Assembly: GCF_000003815.2 (NCBI RefSeq)
Contig: NC_049996.1
Span: 6,435,731-6,499,730, forward strand
Origin: Branchiostoma floridae
Lineage: Eukaryota; Chordata; Leptocardii; Amphioxiformes; Branchiostomatidae
Reading direction: 5' to 3'
DNA length: 64,000 nucleotides
How positions within the stretch are numbered: position 1 is the first letter of the stretch; the number at the start of each line of letters is the position of its first letter. A program made the translations under genes and the position numbers. Below are positions 56,201 to 64,000 of the stretch, one piece after another. The notes below the pieces were generated by a model that saw only the letters and a program-made list of their open reading frames with translations, had not been told where the DNA came from and did no database searches.

Positions 56201-59200
56201 GACAGGGAAGCAGACAGACAAGAAAGAAGACAGACACGGAGGCAGACAGATAGGGAAGCCGACAGACAGGAAGGCACACAAACAACAAAGCATACAGACA
56301 GGGAAGCACACAGACGGGGAGGCAGACAGACAGGGATATCGATGTCGACAGACAAGGAAGTAGAGGACAGGGAGACAGACATAGAGGTAGACAGACAGGG
56401 AGGCATATAGGCAGGGAGGCAGACAGGCATGGACGCAGACAGACAAGAAAGCATAAAGGCAGGGAAGCAGACAGACAAGGAAGCAGACAGTTAGGGAAGC
56501 AGACAGACAGGGAAGCAGGCGGACAATGACGCAGACAGACAGAAAAGCAGACAGACCGGGAAGCAGACAGACAGGAAAGCAGACTGACAGAGAGGCAGGC
56601 AGATATGGAGGGAGGCAGACAAGAAAGCAGACAGACAAGGAAGCAGACAGGCAGGGAAGCAGACAGATAAGGAAGCAGACAGGCAGGGAAATAGACAGAC
56701 ATTGAGGCAGATGGAAAAGGAAGGAGACAGATAAGGAATAAGATAGACGGGGAAGCATACAGACAAGAAAGCAGACAGACAGGGAAGCAGACAGACAGGA
56801 AGGCAGACAAACAGACAGGAAAGCAGACAGACACGGAGTCAGACAGACAGGGATGCACACAGACGGGGAGGCAGACAGACAGGAATGTCGACAGACAGGG
56901 AAGTAGAGAACAGGGAGACATAAAGATAGACAGACAGGGAGGCATAGAGACAGGGAGGCAGACAGGCATGGAAGCAGACAGACAAGAAAGCATAGAGGCA
57001 GGGAAGCAGACAGACAAGGAATCAGGCAGGCGAAGAAACCTACAGACAAAGAAGCAGATAGACAGGGAGGCAGACAGGAAAGGAGGCAGACAAACAGAGA
57101 AGCAGACAGACAGGGAAACAGACCGACAGACAAGGAAGCAGACAGACAGGGAGGCATAGGGGAAGGGAGGCAGACAGGAATTGAAGCAGACAGACAAGAA
57201 AGTATAGAGGCAGGCAAGCAGAAAGACAGACATGAAAGCAAACAGGCAAGGAAGCCAACAGAAAGGGAAGCAGACAGACAGGGAGGCAGACAGACAGACA
57301 AGGAGGCAGACAGACAGGGAAGCAGACAGACCGAAAAGAACACAGACGAGAAAGAAGACAGACAGGGAAGCTAATAGACAGAGAAGCAGACAGGGAGGGA
57401 TTTAGCCGGACAGGAAGACGGACAGTGAGGGAGGCAGAACGACAAGGAGGCAGACAGGCAAACAAGAAAGCAAATAGACAAGGACAGAGACAGACAGAGA
57501 AGCAGACAAACGGGGGAGCGGACAAACAGAGAGGCAGACAGACTGACAGGGAAGTAGACAGACTTGGAGGCAGGCAGATAGACCGGAAAGCAGACAGACA
57601 AACAGGGGCGCAGACAGACAAGGGCGCAGACAGACAGGGAAGCAGAGAGACAGGGAAGGAGATAGACAAAGAAGTAGACAGACAGAGAAGCAGACAGGGA
57701 GGGAGGCAGAACAACAAGGAGGCATACAGATAGACAAAAAAGCAAATAGACAAGGAAGGAGACAGGCAGGGAAGCAGATAGACAAAGAAGTAGACAGATA
57801 GAGAGGCAGACGGACAGGGAGACAGACAGACAGGGAAGCAGACAGGGAGGGAGGAAAAACAACAAGGAGGCAGACAGACAGACAGACAGACAAGAAAGCA
57901 AATAGACAAGGAATGAGACAGACAGAGAAGCAGACAGACGGGGAAGCGGACAGACGTTGAAGTATACAGACAGGCAGACTGACCGGGAAGCAGACGGACG
58001 GGGAGGCAGGCAGATAGACAGGGAAGCATACAGACAGACGGGGAAATAGACAAGGAGGCAGACAGACAAAGACGCAGACAGACAGGGAAGAAGACAAACA
58101 GGGAGGCAGACAGACAAGGACGCAGACAGACAGGGAAGAAGACAGACAGGGAAGAAGACAGACAGAAAGGCAGACAGAGAAGGAAGCAGACGGACAGGGA
58201 GGCAAATAGACAAGAAGGGAGACAGACAGAAAGGCAAACAGACAAGGAGGCAGACAGACAGGGCAACAAACAGGAAGGCAGCCAGAAAGGGAGGCACACA
58301 GACAAGGAAGCAGACAGTCTGGGAAGCGGACAGACAGGGAGGAAAACAGACAAGGAAGCAGGCAGACAGGAATGCAGAGAGGTAGACAGACAGAGAAGCA
58401 GACAGACAAGGAGGCAGACAGGCAGGGAAGCAGACAGACAGGGACACAGACAGACAAAGGGAGCTGACAGGCAGAGAGAAAGACAGAAAAGGAAGCAGAC
58501 AGACAGGAAAGGAAAACAGACAAGGAAGCAGGCAGACAGGGAAGCAGACAGACATGGAGGCAGACAGACAAGGAGGCAGACAGACAATGATGCAGACAGA
58601 CAGGGAAGTAGACAGACAGAGAGGCAGACAGACAAGGAAGCAGACAGACAGTCTCATCATTCGGAGTACAGTATAAGCTTCTTTACAAGGTTTCTTGCAG
58701 TTTTGAAGGGAACATTACCTTCTAATTGTTGATACTCTACAAAAGAGAAAGTTTATAATTACATGCTATTTTAGAGTGATTAGATACCAAATTTGCTGGC
58801 CCTTGCGTAATAAGATGTTCAGGAGATATGCGACATTTAAGTTGAAACGGGCATTAAAACCCATTTTCCCCGGTCTGAATAGGGTTAGTTCCAAATGTGG
58901 TCCTAATGATATTTTGCATACATTATGATAATTACCCGGAGGTATTCACATCAAATTACGTCAAACTGTCATACAAAGATTATTGAAACTATTTATGTAT
59001 CACAAAAATAGTCACGCTAAAAGTGTATTTGTATAAAACGGTAAGATTAGTAAAAAAAATACGTTGTTTGAGGGTTAAAGAAGACAATCTTCATTGTGCT
59101 CTTGTCTATCTCCAGTCTGCCTAACCGAGTACCCCATCTAAGGGGACCTACTGGTGGCCAGCATGTTGTTGTTTGAAAACAGGAGGCTCTACCTCCAGAG

Positions 59201-59558
59201 AGAGATTATAAGTCAGCGGACCTTGTACAGCTTGTATTTGCACTGCTCACAACACCAAGAATAGGAAATAATGATGCAGAAATGCTAAAAAGTTGTTGTT
59301 TAGGCCATTGACATTAAGGTTTTGTTCTGGAGAATATTTACAGCTTAGGGGCCTAAATCTTAGTGCAGCTTTAAACAAAAGTTTGCTTAATATTGGCTTT
59401 TAATCATTAAAACGTGCAATATGAACTAACCACGAGTTAGTTGATTCTTATTCCAACAAAAGAATAACATATAAGTGCTTTTAACACTTAAAGTAATCCG
59501 TTATCCCTTTTTTATGTTGGTTTCTGACTTCTATGTCTTTTCCTGCTTGTTTACACAG
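53250..59558 (+). other. Lectin-like gene intron with minisatellite
   Basis: A 6.3-kb GT..AG intron in phase 1. 53250-54230 shows no feature that I can name. 54240-58652 is the minisatellite. 58653-58890 carries the repeat end 'cccggtctgaatagggtt' (58871-58888). The rest is A/T-rich and unassigned. Confidence 0.75.
54240..58652. repeat. 4.4-kb minisatellite of ~16-bp (GGAAGCAGACAGACAG) units
   Basis: About 270 imperfect units of ggaagcagacagacag or ggaggcagacagacaa, with 12- and 20-bp variants. One strand is almost pure purine plus C (G/A/C-rich), the other C/T-rich. The unit is not a multiple of three, yet neither strand's unit contains a stop codon, so all frames stay open for hundreds of codons (Ser/Leu/Cys-rich on minus, Arg/Gln/Asp-rich on plus). 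Higher-order repeats are visible: about 208 bp (54337-54480 against 54545-54700) and about 545 bp (56320-56470 against 56865-57020). Noncoding, in an intron. Confidence 0.95.
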
Positions 59559-59807
59559 AACTTTCAACAATTCCAAGATCGAGCACCTTAGACAATGATG
59601 ACTGTGATGACGATACAGACAGCCAAATGTATGATCATATGGAAATAGACGGCACCAAACGCTCACGACAGTCTGCTAAAGACAAAGGACTACAAGCGGA
59701 TGAAGCGGAAAAAAAAACATTATCAGACGATCTACAGAAGGTCGACCCGGGCTTGCTAAACAACCCTACATACGTGCCTGCTTCACTTCGACAAAATAAC
59801 ATCAAAG
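59559..59807 (+). CDS. Type II C-type lectin-like receptor, acidic cytoplasmic exon (second of a related pair)
   Basis: A 249-bp exon between tacacag| and |gtacac, phase 1 on both sides. It encodes about 83 residues. An acidic start (ELSTIPRSSTLDNDDC, then DDDTDS) parallels the exon at 53037. SQMYDHMEIDG follows; YDHM has the YxxM form known to bind PI3K SH2 domains when phosphorylated. A basic stretch (KRSRQS) comes next, and NNPTYVPASL, another tyrosine in a juxtamembrane setting, is near the end. It joins in frame to the transmembrane exon (G|AT, Asp). The tyrosine motifs are read from the sequence; their use is inference. Confidence 0.78.
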
Positions 59808-60148
59808 GTACACAGAAAAAGCAAATATTAAATTTTTTTCTAACAAAGCGAAAGAGCGGAACTGTGTATGGTTCGTTACGTGTGTTTGTTTGTCTAACTG
59901 TGTACGTACCTTGTGTGTTTAATTAGTTTGTGTTTTCAAACTTAAAGGTTACATCTTCAAGTCCACCATGTCGATAAAACCAAAACAAAATAAAATTTGA
60001 AAAACAAACAATAGACAAACTATGACAAAAAGTGAATCAACATAAAAATCAGCTTAGAAACAGAGAAAGAAGATTGCATCAAAACAACAAAATAACAATA
60101 TAAGATATAGTTTAAAATCGTTAAAGTATCAACGTGTACTTTACACAG

Positions 60149-60282
60149 ATTCAACCAAAATCTGCTCTACCTGTCTCCGTTCCTATCTACTACGTGGTAT
60201 CATCATCTCTGTAGCAGTGGCAGGTACTGTTGCTGCGGGAATTTTTGTCTGCGTTTATCTGTCTACCGTACCGAAGAACAAG
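60149..60282 (+). CDS. Type II C-type lectin-like receptor, transmembrane exon
   Basis: A 134-bp exon between tacacag| and |gtagaa, phase 1 in, phase 0 out. It encodes a juxtamembrane segment with two cysteines (ICSTC), a basic LRSYLLRG, then about 21 hydrophobic residues (IIISVAVAGTVAAGIFVCVYL) that form one membrane helix, then STVPKNK outside. Positive charge on the N-terminal side of the helix fits N-in/C-out (type II) topology, as in many CTLD receptors. Confidence 0.85.
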
Positions 60283-60399
60283 GTAGAACACAATTCAGTT
60301 AGTTTCCTTTACTATGAACTTAGTGTATAGCTAGTCCTTAAACCTCCACACCACCGTAGCCTTTTTACGACTAATCTTACCGTATTGGGTCAAAACTGA

Positions 60400-61069
60400 C
60401 CCCATAACGTTTTATTCAAATACACTTTTATTGATGATTCTTTTTGCTACTTGTACATAAGTATAGTTTCATTAAATTGATCTATGTAAAACATTTTGAC
60501 ATGATTTGGTTTGAATAATTCCAAGTAAAAAAATTGGTAATTTCGGTTCTAACAATGTATTTTTCACGTTTATTTGGTCACGTCTATTTTCTTACATAAA
60601 TAAAATCTTATGTTATTAACAATATCTTTCATAATTAGATATTGATAAATTATGCTAATTTGCTGTAAAAATGTATTTGGTGGTGGATGTAATATGGCGG
60701 AGCCCGACTGGTATCTTAGATGTGCATGACGCACGTCATTGATGTTGATATACACAAGTCATAACAAACATTCTTATTCTGTTATCTGCACATGCTGATA
60801 CATATTTGTAGCATAACTTGAAATCTTCTGAGAATACCCTTTTTTAATTGGTCCGGCCAATATAATCAAATTGATGACGTCATAATTACGTCATATTACG
60901 TTATCGTAGCGTCAAACGTCAAAAACGTCTTAGATATTATGTCTACATCATGTCCTAAAATAATTGGCGGTCCAACCACACGTCTCGTTATAGTTATAGG
61001 ACTTAGACGTCGCGGGCCTCAAAAGCCCCGGTCCAGGGATGACCAAAAAAGCCCGGTCCGAATAGGGTT
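60400..61069 (+). repeat. Dispersed element ending 'cccggtccgaatagggtt', copy D
   Basis: Homologous to 50325-50994 (see there) from about 60525. Its right end is followed at once by a LINE endonuclease fragment on the minus strand. Confidence 0.65.
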
Positions 61070-61352
61070 AAGAAAGATGTATTTCTACCCAAATCGCTTC
61101 AATTTCAGGTACATGTATCTGTAAATCTAATTTACATTTGTATGGAATGTTGTCTTTGATATACAGAGCAACGCCTCCGCTCTTGTTGTTACGGTCCCTT
61201 CTTACCAGGGTATAATCTGCGACACTCAGCAGTCCGTCACCTATTCCATGGTCAAGGTGCGTTTCAGAAATAGTGGAAATTTGCATATTGTTAGAGCACA
61301 ATAAGTCTATTATTTCGTGCACTTTATTCCCAAGGCTGCTAATGTTGATATT
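61068..61352 (-). pseudogene. LINE endonuclease N-terminal fragment (minus)
   Basis: The minus strand encodes NINISSLGNKVHEI, QISTISETHLD (catalytic Glu), then RRDRNNKSGGVALYIKD and EAIWVEI, the first third of a CR1/Jockey-type endonuclease. It is cut off on one side by the repeat end at 61069. Confidence 0.8.
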
Positions 61353-61477
61353 ACCGACGTAGAGTCATTTACTTGCCAGACCAAGGTCTTGAGGGCCAGG
61401 GTTGGTGTGGATGTCGCCGGACAGTAACAACACGAACATCGCTTGCAGTGTAGACACATCAGTTGAGGCTCCATATG

Positions 61478-61709
61478 TCTTCTCACACTAGTTACCACGC
61501 ATGCGCGGGTGAAAGGAACTCTGGGTGATATACTAGTATTTAACGTCAACAGTCTACTCTCTACCATTGTTTCCATTTGTGTAACAATGTCCAGAATGTA
61601 ATGGCGCCTGCAAAATGTCGGAATGTTGATTTTCTGGAGGCCTTCAACTTTGACATATTACCCAGCGTTCCTTACACCCGCGCATGCGTAGTAACTAGTG
61701 TGAGAAGGC
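61478..61709. repeat. Imperfect palindrome, 55-bp arms with ~120-bp spacer
   Basis: The left arm, 61478-61533 (tcttctcacactagttacca..cgcatgcgcgggtg), is inverted at 61655-61709 (..cacccgcgcatgcgtagtaactagtgtgagaag). Each arm has the palindrome cgcatgcg near its middle. It could be a small fold-back transposon. Confidence 0.75.
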
Positions 61710-61859
61710 TTATTCTGTGTTTTGTGTGTCGATCGTCCTCCACTCTGCTTGATGTTCCTGATCACAAACATTCCTGACAGTCCGAGCGCTGTGCGTGAGC
61801 TGCTCAGGTGTAGACTGCCAGCTGTGTGTAATCAGGAATAGTTTGTCTTCCTCATACAG

Positions 61860-61932
61860 CAATCGTTGAAAATACATATGACTGATATGCATCACGGGGC
61901 TTCTAACTCGGACACATCAACGACCAATAAAG
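61860..61932 (+). CDS. Type II C-type lectin-like receptor, stalk exon
   Basis: A 73-bp exon between catacag| and |gtagga, phase 0 in, phase 1 out. It encodes 24 residues rich in Ser, Thr, His and Asn (HHGASNSDTSTTNK), suited to a short extracellular stalk between membrane and lectin domain. The exon is short, so support comes from phases that fit both neighbours (phase 0 from 60282, phase 1 into 62322) and the good splice sites. Confidence 0.65.
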
Positions 61933-62089
61933 GTAGGAAGACAGCCTACTCTGTAGTGCTAGTTTTGAAATATCTAACACACCACATTGAACTGGATTGA
62001 TTTTACATGATCATTCCTAGTTGACCCATGCAACGTTAGTCTAGCAACACTAGAAACCATTTTTACATCCATAAAATGTCATGTTAGTC

Positions 62090-62165
62090 AATGATGAACA
62101 CCACTATGCATAAATCATGTAAATGTGCAAGTCATTTGCGTAAAATTTACAAAAACTCTAAATAT
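62090..62165 (+). repeat. Dispersed repeat fragment
   Basis: 'gtcaatgatgaaca.cac.atgcataaat.atgt.aatgtg' matches 46328-46375. Confidence 0.6.
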
Positions 62166-62321
62166 TTCATAGAGGTATGAGGTCGCCGAACTCTAGTTGG
62201 TTCATTATCTTGTCGTCAGGGATCCTCAACAGCAATCTACTCTCTACTCTCTTGTGATGTCAATAATAGATCTGTCTAAATTATACAGAGCATTTTCTTA
62301 AAACAAATATTGCATTTGCAG

Positions 62322-62602
62322 TGAATGACAGCTGCCAAGTCGGATACAAACTCCTTGCCGGAACATGCATCAGACTCAGCTCTCGACAAATGCCCTACTG
62401 GAGCGCTAAGAAGGCCTGCCGGAGGGAGGGTGCCAAACTAGCCATGCCTAAAACAGAAGAGTTGGATCACGCATTGAGAAATCTTGTCCACGCAGAAGGC
62501 GGAAGCCTTGAACATTGGATCGGCCTTAAGAACAAGTTCTTTCTTCTTCCGAGAAAGAGGCGTTGGCGATGGGAAGACGGGTCTATCTTAAAAAATTATA
62601 AA
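62322..62602 (+). CDS. Type II C-type lectin-like receptor, C-type lectin domain, first exon
   Basis: A 281-bp exon between tttgcag| and |gtaagt, phase 1 in, phase 0 out. It encodes the N-terminal two thirds of a C-type lectin-like domain: CQVGYKLLAGTC (first Cys pair of the long form), the helix YWSAKKACRREGAKLA (Cys in helix 1), AMPKTEELDHAL (helix 2), then HWIGLKNK, the WIGL core motif, and RRWRWEDGS, the W.W.DGS strand. These are the usual CTLD landmarks in order. The last exon (63963) carries the QPD sugar-binding tripeptide. The domain would be extracellular. Sequence between WIGLK and RRWRW is unusually basic (PRKRR). Confidence 0.92.
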
Positions 62603-63060
62603 GTAAGTTGACATGATCATGCCTCAACCATCATTTGTAAAATAATGCTGAAGATTTTGATTTTAAAATTTCCCTTAAAAATGGCATATTTGAAATGCTT
62701 ATGGTTATCGAATTGCATCTTTTCTGAAGACATGCTACAAAGCTAGACCAGATGCCGATGAAATTTTAAATTGATTTTGGTTTGATAAGAAATTAAGAAC
62801 TGATTAAACTATTAATGGTGCAGCCGACAGTGTTCGCACAATTGTAATATTTAGTTTTTTTCTTAATTATTATTTCTTTGTTTGAATTTACTGTTGCAGT
62901 TGTTTGTGTACCACTTTTAACGCTTTTGTCAGTTATTAATTGCCATACATTGTACCCTGTGCGATTGTTGAGCAATAAAATTCATTCATTCATTCATTTC
63001 AAGATTTGTTTTCCGTAGATGGGTTGTTATCCGGGCACTATGCATAGCGATAAGATCCAA

Positions 63061-63848
63061 CATTATTGAACTTGTTTAACTGTAATATCCAAAACAAAAA
63101 TTAGCCTCATCCAAATTTTCGACTGAACAGCACCAGTCTTTGTCAAGGAATGAACAATCCACTGCTGCCGTGACGTCACGTTATACAGATACAACATGTG
63201 ACTCAGTAAGCAGTGGATCATAGGTTGCAGGAAGTCTATGGCGCCTATCGTCTCTGTTGGGGGATGGTTAATTGTTTCTTCCTTGAAGCCGCGTAGCACA
63301 GTGGTATTGTGTTCGCCTCGTGAGTGAGAGGTCGCGGGATCGAATCCGCCTGCCGTGCTGCCGGTCTTGTGCCCTTGGGAAAGGCACTTTACACGACTTT
63401 CCTCACTTAACTCAAGTGAAAATGAGTCGTCCCTCGGATAGGACGTTAAATGGAGGTCCCGTGTCTGGGGAGAGCCACACCCCAGGCACGTTAAAGAACC
63501 CGCCACATGTGCGATGGTGCGGTGAGTGGTCCAAAACCTACAGTGACTTGGCCGCACCTGGGGCAATTACTGTCGTATTGAGGTCACCTGAGTGGCGCCG
63601 AATGGCAGCTCTCTCCAGACACTTGCGACAGTCGTATTGAGGTCACCTGAGTGGCGCCGAATGGCAGCTCGCTCCAGACCCTTGGGATTTAGCCCCGCCT
63701 ATTGTAAGCTCCTCGCAATTCAGCCCCTGGCTGCAAAGAGTGAGTAGTCGGCCCACCCAATAACGACAAAGACTGTTGCTGTTCAGTCGAAAATTTGGGT
63801 AAGTCCAATTATTCTGTCGGATGTTACAGTTAAACTAGTTCAATAATG
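63061..63848. mobile_element. ~790-bp element with ~88-bp terminal inverted repeats enclosing a SINE
   Basis: The left arm, 63061-63150 (cattattgaact.gtttaactgtaa...ccaaattttcgactgaacagca), is inverted at about 63762-63848. Between them lies an almost complete SINE (63285-63750). It is either a MITE that received a SINE or a fold-back unit that carries one. It sits in the lectin-domain intron. Confidence 0.75.
63285..63750 (+). repeat. tRNA-derived SINE with A and B boxes
   Basis: The head has box-A-like 'gcgtagcacagtgg' (63291-63304) and box-B-like 'ggtcgcgggatcgaatcc' (about 63330-63347), the RNA polymerase III promoter. The family body ('gtgcccttgggaaaggcact', 'cggataggacgttaaatgg', 'ggggagagccacacccc', 'agccccgcctattgtaagc') follows. 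Within it the block 'gtcgtattgaggtcacctga' to 'ggcagctc' is duplicated (near 63572 and 63629). It is the fullest of four copies in the window. Confidence 0.88.
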
Positions 63849-63962
63849 ACTCCCACAAACACAGATGAACGTTCAAGTTAAGATCCAGCATTGACTGAAT
63901 AGGAATGTTGAGAAAACAATACACTAAATTTGATAATGAATTGTTTCCTTTTCTTTCAACAG

Positions 63963-64000
63963 GGATGGAACCCAGGACAGCCAGATAACAAAGGCTTGTA
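63963..64000 (+). CDS. Type II C-type lectin-like receptor, CTLD exon with QPD (cut by window end)
   Basis: It starts after tttcaacag| in phase 0 and reads GWNPGQPDNKGL before the window ends. W-x-PGQPDN is the canonical strand of the CTLD with a QPD motif, known to favour galactose-type Ca2+-dependent sugar binding (EPN would favour mannose). The rest of the domain (the WND motif and the last two cysteines) lies outside the window. Confidence 0.9.

Noticed and set aside
54182-58660. Very long open frames (up to about 550 codons) on both strands, Ser/Leu/Cys-rich or Arg/Gln-rich
   Set aside because: They are translations of the 16-bp minisatellite, whose unit has no stop codon. They overlap in several frames at once and have no start context, domain or codon structure.
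63285-63360. A functional tRNA gene
   Set aside because: The box A and B matches belong to a SINE head. No cloverleaf with proper acceptor stem is apparent, and the SINE body follows directly.

Overview
The window is animal genomic DNA, most likely from a cephalochordate (Branchiostoma-type amphioxus) or another marine deuterostome. The evidence is two intron-containing host genes of metazoan families (a QRFP/GPR103-like neuropeptide receptor and a type II membrane C-type lectin), consensus GT..AG introns, and a dense, diverse load of non-LTR retrotransposons, a Ngaro-type tyrosine-recombinase retrotransposon, tRNA-derived SINEs and TIR elements. There are no bacterial features. The species assignment is inference; the gene families and element classes are read from the sequence.

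Region 1 (1-17444) is a nested set of mobile elements. A 5'-truncated L1/Tx1-like LINE lies on the minus strand between two identical 19-bp target-site duplications (1213-1231 and 17426-17444). A complete-looking 8.03-kb Ngaro element (2178-10209) splits it, and so does a second ~4.03-kb insertion with short terminal inverted repeats and a 6-bp duplication (12459-16493). Taking out both insertions brings the LINE back to about 4.1 kb. The Ngaro carries a 308-bp repeat A and a 295-bp repeat B, each present twice in the order A-[SGNH hydrolase ORF]-B-A-[gag, RT/RNase H, tyrosine recombinase]-B. A short hairpin motif recurs in its noncoding parts.

Region 2 (17445-23837) holds decayed LINE pieces, GC-rich dispersed repeats, a small inverted-repeat unit with a hammerhead-ribozyme-like core, and the 5' flank of the receptor gene. 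Region 3 (23838-44287) is the QRFP-receptor-like gene on the plus strand: four coding exons, matching splice phases, predicted 378 aa. Its three large introns (about 7.1, 4.9 and 7.3 kb) are filled with LINE fragments on both strands, SINEs, tandem repeats and a CpG-rich TIR element.

Region 4 (44288-48784) is intergenic: a probable polyadenylation signal, a (TG)n tract and dispersed repeats. Region 5 (48785 to the window end) is a second plus-strand gene, a type II membrane protein. It has an acidic cytoplasmic part encoded by two related phase 1-1 exons with tyrosine motifs, one transmembrane exon, a stalk exon, and a C-type lectin domain that runs off the end at its QPD-containing exon. One intron holds a 4.4-kb minisatellite of ~16-bp units. 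Long open frames inside this array are artefacts.

The two host genes are not obviously connected in function: one is a neuropeptide GPCR, the other a putative immune or recognition receptor. The rest of the window is mobile DNA and its remains.
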